From: Cardiocondyla obscurior
Taxonomy: Eukaryota > Arthropoda > Insecta > Hymenoptera > Formicidae
Direction of reading: 5' to 3'
Length of the DNA: 64,000 bases
Assembly (NCBI RefSeq): GCF_019399895.1
Contig: NC_091881.1
Coordinates: forward strand, 1,056,501-1,120,500
A program made the translations under genes and the position numbers. This document shows positions 1 through 13,255 of the stretch, in pieces. The stretch's first letter is position 1. Every line of letters begins with the position of its first letter. The notes under the pieces are model-generated. The model saw nothing but the letters and a program-made list of their open reading frames with translations. It did not search any database and was not told the DNA's origin.

Positions 1-3000
1 ACGGAAGGATGGACGAAAAAATGGGAAATAACTAACAACACGTCGTCGGCCGTAGATCATTCAATCGTAATTATCTTAAAGAAATTAATATAATTAATTA
101 CCGTCCGAATTTAATAACGCGCATTCTGTCATCTGCGGTAAAAAAAAAAAAATAGAATATAAATAGATAAATTAAAAAGAGGCGTATATCGAAAAAATGT
201 AATAATTAAAATATGAAAAAAAAATTCTAAGTCTTCTTTGGAAAAGCTCGTTTGCAACGTGACATACTTTTGTATGTACGTGCATGTTAATAAAAATCGG
301 AATTGTGGATTTCATGATAATATCGAACTCTGCGACCTCGTTATTCTGTGGGTTATGATGTATGATATCTATTTGTTTTTGATCCTTAACTTTCCATTTG
401 CCGCACACAGAGCTATTAATCTTCATGCATGACGTAAACGATAATGCTGTAGAAATGCTTTTTTAATGGAAATATCGCAGGTCTTTTGTGACTCGTTTCT
501 GTTCTCTCCTAGTTTACTGTGTAAATCGTTCGCGATAAAAAGCGATGAAAGTCAAAGGGTTTTTCTAGCATACAAGTGTCCGTACCTAAATGCACCGACA
601 ATCCGGATTAGCCGGATGACTTTGTTTGTCCGAATGGTAGTTTTGCCAATGATATTCAGCTGAGGTTATTAAATTCTAGTTTAAAATTGCTTGGAAGTAG
701 ATTAAATTTTCATTACTGTGAATAACAGTCTTTAAAAAAAAAAAAAGAAAAAGAAAAAAGCGTATAAATTGATTACAACATAATTTATGACGGTTGAAAT
801 TTTTTTTTGTTGCGACTGGCATGCGACGGGTCAAATTTTTATCAGATGTAGACAGGCGGAGAAAATTCGGCCAACTAGTCAATCAGCTGATCAACATCAG
901 AGTAATCAGAGCCTGAGTTTCAATTGCGGCGCTTGGGATTGATTGAAGCTCCCCGAGAAAAAGCTCCCCTTTTCCGAGTTTCGCTAGAGTTTTCGTGTCT
1001 CCGGACGGTAAAACTCATTTCATTAATGCGTTCGACGGCTCGTCGCGCGCTTCGCGATATCGCTCACGTAACTCCTTCCGACGTTGCGTGCGTTGTTAAA
1101 GTAACGTGCACGGTCGCGATTAGCGAGGGCACCGTTGCATTAAACGGTGCACCAAGTTCCAGCAGTCTTACGCAGAGTCACGTACGTACACTCATTTGTA
1201 GCTGTCACGACTGCGGATAAGAACGCCCGGTGTTTTTTTTTTTTTCCTTTTTTTTCTATTCGTATTTTTTTTTTTTTTATTTAAGGACATTGTTGAATTT
1301 TTTGTTTAGCTAATCGAACGAGAAAAGAAGTGTGTCGCGCGTACCAGACACGCTATGAATTAATCCTTCATTCTCATCGTATGAGATGTGTATCCGAGGA
1401 AAAGGAGAAAATATAACAACGTACGTTCTCGTCAGCTTGACGTTGTGAAAATTTGAATTGGTAATTTCGTGAAACGGATATATCTTTCCGTGAAAAACAA
1501 TTCTCCGCGAACAACGATGTACGCCGCTGGTAATATTTCAAGTTTAGCGGATGTGTATTTTTTTTTTTACGGATTTCAGATCCTCCATGTGCTCTACCAA
1601 ATTGCGCTCGCAAGCTGAAGTTGCATAATTAAACCTGCATATTCATAGCGATATGCCGTAATGAGCGTTTTGTCGCACAAATAGTTTTTAGCAATTAACA
1701 AAGTGGAAATTGGCCGGGATTGTACATATCTATACGTATATTGAGACGCGCTGACTTCTCGCGATCGGTGATTCCGTTATTTCCGCGCGGATGACGCGTT
1801 CATTCTATTAATCCGCCATCTCCGCTTGTCGTTCAGCTTGATCATCATCCGTAACGCGTTCGGACTCCGGATGCCCGATCGCGATAATAACGCAATTTGG
1901 ATCGCGTCCCAGACATCTTCACACCACATCGAACGATTTTACGGGCGTTAATTGGTACGTTCGGTGCCTGGCTATGTCGGCTTGTATATCCTTCCTTTCT
2001 CATTTTTTTCCTCGACATCTGAAGAGGACCGATGTCAGCCTGATGGATGGGATGCAGTCGTGTGCATACTCGAGGACGCTCTCGATATTAGTTCGTCGAC
2101 CTCGTTTGCCGCTTAAGACAGTACGATGCCTCGAAATACTTAAATTTAATTGAGACCTTTATTAATATAGAAAATTTCTCAGTTACCGATAGTTTTTAAT
2201 ATCGAGCGTGTTAATAATAAAAAGAAAAAGATTCCTCGCGATATATTTATTGCGCTTTGAATGTAATTTTTTTATTAATTATCTGTCTATGCGTTAATTG
2301 TTACGGTTGGTAATTATAGATTTTCTTAAGAAAATTAAAATTAATCTTACAGGCGCCGGGAAAAGTTTACAATGTATAGGTAGCACGGTGTTTGAGGACA
2401 CTTATTGATCGCGTAAATGCGTCGGCGGGACGATATTTCCAATGGCAGTAGACTGAGCTAGAGATTCGGGCGTGTTGAAATTTATGTGAAATTCCAAGCG
2501 GAGCCTCACCCACACACGGACAACACGTGCTCGCGAACCCAAGTTTTGCTTTTGACATTTGTCGGCGATATCGTGCTTTATTTGTTCCCCGATGCTGCCG
2601 CCATACATCGCGGCCAGCGTTTTTGCATACACCAACGACTTCGGGGACGGTGCGATGCGCTTTCTTTCGGATAAATCAATATGCCGGCGCGCCGGTAAAC
2701 AAGTAAATCAACGCGGGGTAACGACGCGCGACACGGAAGTGCACCGATCGACAATTGTGCTCGCATGTCTGAAGTGTTTTGTGAGAATATAATTTAACTC
2801 GGCGTGCGTTCGCCAATGCTTCTTCCCACTGTCGTCTTAAAATAAAATTTCTGATAACTCTATCGGACGGTTTTTGTATTTGGAATTAATTTTGAAAATT
2901 ATATATTATTCATATATTATATACGTACGTGAATATAAAAATGATAAATACGTCAAAGAATATGTGAGCAAGTGAGCTTTATAGAAATATGCATTCTGCA

Positions 3001-4078
3001 GTTTTTTTTTTTTTTTTTTTTTAATGTTGAGTAAAAGCAGGAATTTCGCGATCTTTTTCTCATTCTTGAAACTGAAAAGAAATACAATACGAAGAGAGTA
3101 AATTCGATCGATCATCTGGCAGACGTGCACGTGTGTGTGCGTGCGTGCACTATCACCGCGCGAATTTGTACACCCTCAATTCCGATGAGGTTCTCGCACC
3201 CGGTCGAGCGCTCATTATTTGCCAACTCGCCCATTCACGCCTCCGTACACGCGACACGTCGATTTATCGGACGACCAACATTTCGATTCGCGTCGTTTTC
3301 GCGAATCGGTCCTCGATTTATTTATCTTAGGGTGGAGTTTGCACCGACCGTGGGGGTGGTTTATCATCCTCGTGCGACGTCGCACCCCGTTGCGCTTGGC
3401 GTCGGTGTGCATACACGGCGGTCTCGCAATACCGTACTGGAAACGTATATTTACCCTTTACATTAATGAAAAATTGAATATTTTTCAAAACCGACGTGAA
3501 TTATTTGGAAATTTCGAAAGTCACGGGGAAACCTGTCGCGGGTTCGTCGCGGAACGTGACTTGTTAAATCGTTGCGAGTCTTGACCGAGCACCCTGTATA
3601 GAGGAAACCGTGCCAGGCCGATGTCGTCGGTGCCAGGGCGCAATTGGAGAGCAATCGACTGAACGACACGCCGCAAATCAAACCGTACCCACGCGGTAGC
3701 TCCGTCCTCTGCGAGCCGCGTTCCCTTCGTTACGTCCCTTTCGCCCTGAGGACGGTATCCGCGCGCTCACCCTTTCGCGATCCACCACCGTTGTGTCCTC
3801 TCAATTTGAGCCGACGTTTCTCCATTGCACCGGAGCGGTTCGGGCAGCTGCTGCGACCAATGCATCACTTCGACGGAACGTTACGTGCACGTCGCACGCG
3901 CCGCTACTGTTAATTGCATCGATTGTTTTCGAGCCGCCAATCGTACGACGGCGGCGGATAGTCATTGGCTAAACCAAAGAGGATTAAACAGAAGAGAAGT
4001 TACGCGGCGACAGCATGTCACGCCATAGATTTATAGCGCTCCGTAATGAAAATGAACGCGATTTAATCCGCAACAACA

Positions 4079-4160
4079 TTTCCACGTGGTAATTAATGGA
4101 GCGAAACTTTTTCTTTTTATTAAAAAAATAATTTTTATCTTATAGTTTTCCACGTGGTTA
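4079..4160. promoter_or_regulatory. Duplicated E-box (TTTCCACGTGGT) pair
   Basis: TTTCCACGTGGTAA (CACGTG at 4083-4088) and TTTTCCACGTGGTTA (CACGTG at 4151-4156) lie 68 bases apart in AT-rich DNA. CACGTG is the canonical bHLH (Myc/USF/clock-type) site. Function is inferred from the motif only. Confidence 0.3.
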
Positions 4161-5332
4161 CTTTAATGAAAATCAAATTTCAAAATGTTATTTTAATGGA
4201 AGCTAATTTAATTAGGTTTTTAAATTAATACACTTGATGAAAAAAGTGGAAAATAATATGCCAGAACAATGTGTTACATTGTAGTCATTTTTGCAATATT
4301 TTTCAACTGCTAATTCACGAAGTCACAACGAAATTTTTAATAAAGTATTATAAAAATATTCTTTTTATAATTTTTTTGGTAATAAATTAATTTAAATTTA
4401 ATCTTTTCTAATTAGTTGATGTTTGATGTGATCAAGTTTAATTAATGTAACATTAACATTTTTTTTAAAAACATTGTGTAAATTTAGGAAGCAATTTTAT
4501 CGATCGATCAACATAATTTCCTACTACAAGTTCATTTATTTTCTCTAATTTGTATTTCAAATTAACGTATTATAATTGAAGCTCAATCAAATGTTTAATT
4601 CATGTCACTTAGTTGCAATTCGCGTAAGCTCGTATTATACATCTGATTCCCCGATACGTCGGTTTTGTTAATCGATAGAACTGGCCGTCGCCTCTCCTTT
4701 GTATGCAAGCTCGACCCGTCCAATTATTTCCGCGTAACGTCGCTCTCCTGATACGCATATCCCGCTCACATCCCACTATTGCTGATTGAATTGACCGATT
4801 TTAATTTCGCGGTTAGTGCGCCAGTAAATCAGGCCAATTACGATCGTCGGTAATGCCGCGCACCTTGACCCCTATTAAATTATATGATTCTTAATCCGAA
4901 TGGTCGCGTCTTTTTTTTTTTTTTAACTACGAGCGTTGCGGGCGTTATTTTGCATTGCATTATTGGTTTTAAAATTACCTATCTCGATGATCGAGAAAAA
5001 TATATCGTGCTTGACAAATCACACACCTCGGCTCTATTTAATTGAAGTAGTTTATTAATTCGTTGCCAGATTTTAATTACGATGTACCTATTATATGATT
5101 AAAAAATATAAAAAAAAAAGAAAATAGACAAACCGTATTGTTTGTAGATTCGTTTGCGCAAAATGCAATCCTGTTAAGCTCATTGCACAATTACGTCGCA
5201 AATATTCGCCACAGCAAACATCGGTTCGAACCGCGCGATCGCGAGGGATTAAACCAGTTCGGCGGCTGGTATTTGATACCGAATTCGTCGATGATTTTCG
5301 CGCGTGTACACGCCGGATTGGCTTACTATTTG

Positions 5333-5354
5333 CGGCGCATCGGCCGATGCGCCG
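5333..5354. repeat. Perfect 22-bp palindrome
   Basis: CGGCGCATCGG is followed directly by its exact reverse complement with no spacer. It lies about 2.3 kb before exon 1. It could be a cruciform, a dimeric protein site, or chance. Confidence 0.6.
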
Positions 5355-6360
5355 TGCCATTGTCGCCGTTAATTGAAACGGTCGTTTGCAGATCCGTGGT
5401 CGATTCCTGGTCGAGGGTTCAACCCGCTCCCGCTCCCTTCCGTCTTTCCCATCCTCGCCTCCTAGGTCACACGTGCGTGTTGCGATGCGCAGGTGCACGC
5501 GATCGGGATTCTATATTTTCATCGGTGCACTTGAAGTTGATCGGTGATCTCCATGAAGCGCGCTCATCTCCGCTTTATCGCGGTCGCCGAGCAGAAAAAA
5601 AAAAAGCATTGAAAAAGCATTGTACAGAGCGAGCTACAAGCTGTGTAACAAACATTAACAGGGTTGCGGTGGCGCTTGGAGAAAAACGAATCCCACGTGA
5701 ACTTCAATTCCCTTCGGCTTTATTACCGCGCTGCCTCGTTCGGATTTTTATCCGCAATAATTACCTCAATCTCGTTGATCGCAATAATTGTTAACATGGA
5801 CTATCAAACCCGCGCCGTTGTCCGCCGTTAATTTTCGGTGCCGATAAATTCATGGTTAAAATATATTTCCACAATTCTAGAATTTATTAGTAATACTACC
5901 CGCCCGGCAGAAATTGTATTGCACAATCCGTGCAAACAATGCGCCAATATCTCCCGTTTTTACCAATTTATTGAAACGTTCGAATGTAGCGCCTCTCCCC
6001 GATATTTTCAATCGAATAAATTTCGCTGCAAAAAATTTCCGAGCGTGCGTGTTTTCAGCCACACCTGCGATCTCGTGGATGGCGCGGAGCTTCGTAGTAG
6101 TTGCCGCCGCTACAGCAATCTCGCCCTTAACTCGCGCCACGCTCGGCGTGAAGCGCTTACTCCGCAAGTACAAATTGACTTTTTTCCTTCCCCTCGCGGG
6201 ACGTGCCTGATTGCTGAAAATGCAAAATAAACGATGGCGCGGCTATCCCGGCCGACCTCAATCTGGCCCATCCCTTTTTCGAGACACGCGCGCGGTAAAA
6301 CGAGAAATTCTCTTTGTTCGCGAATTTATTCCGCCGGAAACTTAATTTTCTCGCGCTTTC

Positions 6361-6388
6361 CTCCCTCCCTCCCTCCCTTCCCTCCTCC
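6361..6388. repeat. CCCT microsatellite
   Basis: Tandem CTCC units grading into CTTCCCTCC. Confidence 0.7.
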
Positions 6389-7625
6389 ATTGAAGCGCCC
6401 GTTGCTTCGCCTCGCGTCTCCCGTTATGCCCGAAGAAACAAAGTGTTATCGCCGATAAAGAGGTCAATAGCAATTTTTACCGCGGAACAGGCGATAATGT
6501 CTTTGTTGAATAACGGTCCATTAAGCTCGCCCTGTCTGGTTCTTGAAAATGCAATACCGGCCACTACGCCGGCGCGAGGATAAATTAATCGTGACGTTGA
6601 TCGTTATTTATGAGTATTTCTGCTTGGGAAAACGAGGCGGCCGGCTTACTCGTCGGATGTGTTTTCACGCTGTGAATATAAGCGTTATTCCAACATCTAA
6701 AACGAGTTGGACGTCATATTATTGTTGATACGGTCTTTCTTTTTAATTTTACTTTAATACAAATTTTTCTTTCTTTTTTTTTAATATCCGTTCTTTTGTT
6801 TGAAACTTCCGCGTATAGATTTACGAGATTTTATTCGTAAAGGAGTGGAAGTGAGTGGAACGCAAGCGTTAAATGGTCACAGCACCGCTCTAATGCTTAA
6901 GAACGATAAAATGCGACGTGTACGACTGTCGTACGAGTTATGTGAGAAAGCAAGCGCTGTACAACAAGATGCTCGTGCACAAATACACACGGCATGCATA
7001 AGTGATCATTTGCGGTTCAAACACGGCGAATATCTCAAAAAGCGTTTGTCGCGTAATCGGCAACAACGTTGGCATAAAAATACGTACACGATCATCGCGA
7101 TATCGAAGAAAAATATCGAGCACGTTCAATATTACTCGTATTTGAAAATTCAACGGTTTTGTTGTCTTTAAAAATGCAACCGACTGGAACACGCGTGTGT
7201 ACACATTGTTTTACCGACATTTAGCATTTTATTGCATTAGCGTTATTTCCTGAAAACGCTTAATGGCGCAAAATTACATTCCCAAGTAGATATTTATTAA
7301 ACTTTTCATCATTAATGAAAAAGTTACGGGCGGGTAATAAATTCTTTTATTTTTTCTTTTTTTTTTTTGTTCACGAACGGTAAATCCGCGTTTCACGATT
7401 TCAATTTATGTAGTTATTAGTAGCGCAATAAGTATCATTTCTAATCGTTTAATTTCGTATGGAATTTCGCGTTTGGGGAAACTTAGGAGTATCTTACCTT
7501 GTAATATGCGGAATACATTACGCGAATAAACGTTATTTCTTGTTCCCTTATCCATTAAGCGGATTACATCTCTAAGTAGCATAAATTACTCCTCCGTAAA
7601 TAAGACAGTTGCCTCAGGTATGCGT

Positions 7626-7666
7626 CGCTCCTGTTTCAGATGTTTTGAACGGCACCGCGCGGAAAG
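7626..7666 (+). other. Splice acceptor and 5'UTR segment of the MOXD1-like gene
   Basis: GTCGCTCCTGTTTCAG ends at 7639 and is a good intron acceptor. It leaves 27 untranslated bases before the ATG at 7667. This implies that transcription starts in one or more non-coding exons further left, either within 1-7600 or outside the window. No convincing promoter or leader exon could be picked out. A CAG|GTATGC donor-like site at 7613-7621 is too close to the acceptor to make an intron. Confidence 0.55.
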
Positions 7667-7915
7667 ATGAAGACTGCGGTCGGCACAATTTTCCTTTTGC
7701 TGGTCGGTGGCGTCGTCGCTGTCGAATGGAAGCACAGCGCTGTCCTGGATAACAATTTCTTGGTACTCTGGACGCCCGATGAGAAGGACGTTACATTTGA
7801 GATCCAAGTGAAGACCCTTGGCTACGTCGGGCTCGGTTTCACGAAGGACGATGGCCGCGCAGGAGCTGACATGGTCATCGGATGGGTCGATAACAACGGT
7901 CAAGTCCACCTTCAG
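7667..7915 (+). CDS. MOXD1: MOXD1-like DOMON-domain monooxygenase, coding exon 1 (partial gene)
   Basis: This exon encodes the N-terminus of a DBH-like monooxygenase (MOXD1 family, copper type II ascorbate-dependent monooxygenases; Drosophila has olf413 and CG5235). Residues 1-19 are a signal peptide: MKTA, then a hydrophobic run, then VVAVEW, with likely cleavage near residue 18 or 19. The DOMON domain follows, with hallmark segments FLVLWTPDEKDVTFEIQV (about 31-48), GYVGLGFTKD (52-61) and ADMVIGWVDNNGQVHLQ (67-83). The same segments are known in vertebrate MOXD1 and dopamine beta-hydroxylase. The ATG has A at -3 and is the first one after a splice acceptor (CTGTTTCAG, ending at 7639). The exon ends in phase 0 at CTTCAG|GTGAGT. 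The open frame runs about 140 bases past the donor, but homology stops at the donor. The product is expected in the secretory pathway. Its substrate is not known for the family in insects. Which of the two insect paralogues this is cannot be decided from the exon alone. Confidence 0.9.
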
Positions 7916-10732
7916 GTGAGTACCTTTTTATGTGCGGTATATCAGGCATTATCAGATTTCATGCGGCAAATCTCTTTTGACCCTCTCGCCCGAGTGCGTT
8001 CAAATTTAGACGCACTCTTGCCCGCTGTAATTATAAAACGAATATGTTGGAGAAATTAATAATCTGCATTAAGTAAACGTGGTTAAAGATATAGCAATTC
8101 AGTATAGTATCGATAAGATATCGTATGAAAATACGACCGTTCCCGGCGATTCTTCAAGTTCTATCGTGGAATACATTTGATTTAATAATACGTTAAAATT
8201 TAATAAATTAAAATTAAATTTTTATTTAATTAAAGATGATTTAAAATACGTGAAAGACGTGATTTCGTTAATAAATTTATACTTTTAAAATTTGATTGGA
8301 GAATCCCGAGTTTCATCGTTAAATAACTTCTTGACAAGGCCCGCCGTTGCGAAATCGATCATTTATTACAATATATTACCTTAATGGGAAGAAAAAGAAA
8401 AAAAGAACGTATATTAATCTGTTTCTGTACGCTGATTCCTATCGTTTAGGATGTACAAAAAGCTGCAAGTGGTAATAGCCGCCGCGTAGAGCATTCATAT
8501 TAAAGCTCAATGATATTTAAATTAACCACGCCGACATCCCGCTTGTGTACGCAAAGCACCGGGGGTAAAGGGGTGGGAGGGGTGAGAGTAATCGAGAATA
8601 ATTATTTCCGTGCTACTGATCGAGTGGAGTTCCCTCTTTGAATATTGTAAAGTCCGCCCTGGCACGCCAACATCGGCGATGGAACGCGCTTAATGGTAGT
8701 CATTCGGGAGATAAGTAATGGCTCTCCCGTTTCGATCGGCGCATCGGATAGTTATCAATCATGCCCACTAAAGCCGGCAGCCTGTCATTACGCGCTCTCC
8801 TCATTTTGCACGACACTCGGTACATCGAGGACTTGCCCGCGGAGGCGATTGCCTTATGTAATTTTTCCGCGAAAATGCGGTTCCCGTATAACGTGCTCGT
8901 CATCCCAATGCTGTTAATTTTTATCGTGGCCAAGAGAATTTGCGCGACTATGAAATAAATGTGGTCGCCGTTTGCATCAGCTAATCAGGCTACATGTAAT
9001 AGTCTCTGCTTCTCTCTCTCTCTCTCTTTTATTCAAATTAATGTACTTTTCAATATACAAGAAGTGCCGTCCGGATTCAATTTTCAACTTTCGAATCGTA
9101 CGGAGAAACCGTGACTTTTCGATAAATGAGAGAAGTCCAACGTTACAAATAAGGAAATTGGATTTGTTTCTTTTTTTTTTTAAGGAAGGGAAGAGAATTA
9201 TTTTGTGATTTCGCTCGAGATCAATTTGATGTAGATAGCGTGATCTGTACGTCATTTTTGAACTCGGTGAAAGAAACTATGACGATTACGTAGCTTTAAC
9301 TTTGCTATTTAATTCCGCTACAGCGAGGCTGGGATCCGTAAACTTCCCCGGATATATCACGAGCTGTCCGCACTGCGGTTAGATTCAACGCCGCCGTAAT
9401 AGTTTGGAGTTAATACCGCGTGCATGTGCGACGTGAGTGCCGGCGGTGATGGTTCTTTGAATAACAAGGCGTCATTCAAAGGGACGCCGACGCGCTTATG
9501 GCACGCCAAAGAGAGAAAAGCTCCTCCGGGCCGGGCTTAATCTAGTTCGCGGGATTTTCACGTGAACAGCCAGGAGAATTCTGTGCCAAGCCACAACGTT
9601 ATTTTCGACCACCTTTTTATTTCTTTTTTTATTTTTTATATTTTTTTTTTTTTAATTTAAAATGTCGTTAGTCGCGCATTTGGGGACGGGGCCCTCTTCG
9701 GAGACCGGACGCGTCGGGGATTACACGCTATCCACCCTTTCATCAGCGTTACGCAGCCGTTGACAGTCTCCAGGCTGGTTCTTTGCTATATGGCCAGGGG
9801 ATAGGTGCGTCGCTTCTTCATCTTCTTTTTTTCTGCTCTCTTTCCCGCTGTATCTCTTTCGTGCGAGCGAACTGAATCAACTGAGAAAAGGGAGAACACC
9901 GCTTGTCGCGTCGCACAAGCTATTCTTTTTTTTTTTTTACCGTATTTTTGCCGTCCACGCCGCGAAACATTCATTTCGCTTCGCCATTATTCCCCAGTTA
10001 TCCCTCTCCCGCATAGATTTATCAGCAGCTACTTTACGCTCGGCTTTTCGTTGCATGTTAGGCGTCAAAGAAACACCGCGAATGCTCCCTCCGCTCATTT
10101 TTATTTCGGCGGGAGCGTGTAATGCCGACGTTATTAAATTTCTCAGCGAGATTATGACGCGTTATACCAGATAGATTTTTATGAAGCCAAGGAATATTGT
10201 GATAAAGCTGTTTCAGCGACGGTATAAAAGAAACTCGATGAATTCGTTCTCATAATTTCGATACTAGTCTTATAACATGGCATACGTTAATAAATAATTA
10301 ATTGCCACTCGAAAAGATTTTACTTCGCTTTGATATGTAATTCTAAATTAATATCGATTGCAATAAAAAAGTTACTTAAGTAATAAAATAAAAATTGGAA
10401 ACGTAAATTTAATTATCACAATATTCTGTAATTTTAAAATTTAATTTTAAGAAAATTCTATGCTGGCTTTTGTTTAAAAAAAAAAAATCCGCGATTCGCT
10501 TTTGCAACAAATGGGCTGCTTATGTTTATGCGATCGTGATTGGTAGCGTTGGGCACATCGCGTTTACATTATAGAGACCTTCCGACGTTTCTTACAAAAT
10601 GGAAAGCAGTCGTAACCGGGAGGACGGGATATAGGAAAGCAATCTTCTCTCCACGACGAGTATCGCGAGGGTCGACTGAGAGTGGTTAGGTGGGTAACGC
10701 ATAGATCGGTATCTACATAGATATCTTTATGT

Positions 10733-10775
10733 CAGTGTTTCCCAAATGGTATTCCCGGGAATGCCAAATGAAATA
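10733..10775 (+). mobile_element. hAT-like transposon terminus (fragment)
   Basis: CAGTGTTTCCCAAATGG at 10733 has the form of hAT-superfamily terminal inverted repeats (CAGxGxTTCCCAA). It is followed by the near-palindrome GGTATTCCCGGGAATGCC (one mismatch in the stem) and a second CCAAATG. No matching opposite terminus, target duplication or transposase was found, so this is at most a solo end or a small derivative. Confidence 0.3.
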
Positions 10776-12150
10776 AAAATGAAAAACTCAATCTACATCT
10801 CGCATAAATTTTATTTAATTTTTGCTGTTTCAATCGTTTCTTGTGGTTTATGTATGCGAACGGTCAATTTTTTTTTTTACGCGGTCTGACGGGAGAAAAA
10901 AAATAACGCGCTTTAAAGATTAATACGCATCAATAAGATAAAATTGAAAGTCGACAACGTCGTCGCGTACATATGAATTTAATGATATATTCTTTAAAAA
11001 GCTTCGCGCTTTAACGAACGTTTCTTTGCGACGTATTTGATATATGCGAATTGACGAAGCTTCAACGTGCGCGCAAGTCGCGGTATTAGAGAGGAAGAGG
11101 AAAAGAACGAAAAAATAATTTCGCTCGCCTCTCAAAGTCGACGCAATTACGAGCTCTATGACGCATACCGGAGAATTCAAAGTCGCCATATAACAAATTG
11201 GGAGACACTGCTCCACATGGATGGATATAAGTGGAGAGAGGAGATGGGTCGGGCTCCAGATCGCGTCCGTCTCGCGTGTCCGCAATTTTTCCGGCAGAAT
11301 CGTTGCCCGCTCGTTCCATAATGCATGCCGCGCGCCGCGCGATGCTCTATACGGCGCGGTGCCGCGTCGTCGGACATTCTCATACGCTGTGAAAGAGAGG
11401 AGATATCCGATAGCGAGCGCGGCGAAGGGTGCGGGAGAGGGCCAGCGGGAAAGGGAGAACGACTGGCATCCAATGGGAGCGAGAAAGCTTTTTCGTTATG
11501 ATCGTAATCTTAGAACCAGACCAGCCGCGGGCCAGCCGGACCGACTGCTACTCCGCTCGATTTCTTACTCGTCTCGCGGCCGTCCCTCCGGTCGATACGC
11601 GACTTTAATTCCGCCATTTGCGGGGGCGATATACGCATCGGAGAACGACGCTTCGCTGCAATTCGATATGCATGCCGCGCCCGAGATCGCCCAAGCGGTT
11701 TGTCCACGCCGGTAACTGGCATGTAACGAGCAAAATCACTCTGATTGCGCATGCCATGTGAATTACATGCGCGAATCCGGATCGCGGCTTGCTGAGAAAT
11801 TTCCCGTGGTCGGCCGCTCTATCGTCGAGCGCCCGAGTATATTTCCCTCCCGACAGTGGAGGGACGAGGTGCTAGTCTCGCGCAGAGCTCAGCTATAAAT
11901 GCGAAGCGTAATAAGAAGTTTGAGCGATCGGCGAGAGCCTGCGAACGCTCGGTTAGATATCGACATCGAAAATCTTGCGAAGGGTATATAACGTACAGCT
12001 ACACTCGATTGTTTTGCATGGTAAATCTCTCCGTACCCAGACGCGCGCGTCCAGCGCTGACTGTTTGCTGAATAAATGATGCAGCCCGTAATACCGCTAG
12101 TCGCAGTGCGCTACTCGTGAAATTCGTGCGCATAACTGGAATAACGGATG

Positions 12151-12230
12151 AAAGAGAAGCAGGAAGAGAGAGGGAGAGAGAAAGAGAGAGAGAGAGAGAG
12201 TGAGCACGCGAGAGAGAGAAAGACAGAAGG
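12151..12230. repeat. GA microsatellite tract
   Basis: About 80 bases nearly all purine on the plus strand, with a core of uninterrupted GA repeats around 12185-12200 and shorter GAGA runs on both sides. GAGA tracts can bind GAGA-factor-type proteins, but this may be plain microsatellite. Confidence 0.7.
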
Positions 12231-12966
12231 ATACGGCAAATAACCGGATGAATTAATAAAGTCGGTGCAACAGGGAGATATCGCTAAATCATGGAAGACT
12301 CGTGGGATTATCCGTACGCGTGTGTGGCCGGCGATCGCGAAATAAAGCGCGAATCGCGCATTCGGCGTTCTACGTCAAGTGCGCGCGACCGTGCACCCTC
12401 GTTTCGCATAATCCTACGTAATACGCCGGCGAATTGCATTTTCAACGGGGTCCAAATAATTGCGTCCAATTGCGAGGTGTTTAATTCGTTAGGATCCCCG
12501 CGTATTGTTTTGTTGGGCGTCGGGTGGCGCGCAATAATCGCGGACAGCTTTATTAAAATATTTCACGCGGTTTTCCCCCGGCGCCAGGCTGCGGCTCTTT
12601 GTCGTCGATTTGTATCGTCGCGCTCCGCGGCATTCGTCGCTTTGCATTTTAATAATGCGACCGATAAGCGACGAGCGGCGGATTAATGCGGGAATTCCTC
12701 CGCGTCCATCGCGACGCTCGAGCTTCACGTCCGATTTGCGATACCGAGATGAGATTTTTTTAATATCTCACATTACCGCGCCGAGTGTAGGGTCTCTCTC
12801 GTTAAAGTGACTGGGAAAAGTTCGAATTTACCACCCGAGGGGTATAAGCGTACCTACGTAATACGCGTAATGTAATCTGCAAGTACTCGGACACATGTCT
12901 TTTCGCGTGTCAAGACCGCTCCACGTGCTTAGGCGACCGCGGTTATTACTTTGTAGATCATATCTA

Positions 12967-13255
12967 TAGAACCATAGACAATCGCACTTTACTGGATCTT
13001 AACTATAATGATAAGTTGCTGTTAGCTACTTTTTGTTCTAGTTCACGATGCTCCGTGAACAAAGCAAATTCTGGGTGGGTATTATTTTCTAGATCATATT
13101 ATATGTAATAAAAAGGTAGAACTTAACCAACTCTTCTTTAGGTCGTAATCACGTTAACCAACTTTTACCGGCTGTGTTTTTTTTTTTCGCGATCACAGAT
13201 GTGCGGTAACAAGTACTGTTTAAGTATTCATAACCCTTTCTTTTATATGGTTCTA
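12967..13255. repeat. 10-bp inverted repeat flanking a low-CpG segment
   Basis: TAGAACCATA (12967-12976) and its exact reverse complement TATGGTTCTA (13246-13255) bracket about 290 bases with fewer CpGs than the flanks. Inside are a 7-bp hairpin (GTTCACG...CGTGAAC, 13041-13060) and a repeated TTAACCAACT. This could be a small non-autonomous element, but the arms do not extend and no target duplication was seen. Confidence 0.2.

Larger units (their letters stand above)
1..7625. other. Upstream region without a recognised gene
   Basis: No open frame here shows a recognisable domain. The longest, a 218-codon frame at about 5138-5794 lacking an ATG at its start, has the basic, low-information composition typical of CpG-rich non-coding DNA. 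The region contains poly-T/A runs (for example 1230-1278, 3002-3022), an alternating CG/TG tract at 3122-3150, an AT-rich stretch at 4030-4640, a 22-bp palindrome at 5333-5354, and a CCCT microsatellite at 6361-6388. It may contain the promoter and leader exon of the MOXD1-like gene, but neither could be placed. Confidence 0.5.

Noticed and set aside
5138..5794. Longest open frame in the window (218 codons, plus strand)
   Set aside because: It starts at a TTG, overlaps an opposite-strand frame of 135 codons, has Arg/Ser-rich composition and no domain. CpG-rich, stop-poor DNA yields such frames by chance.
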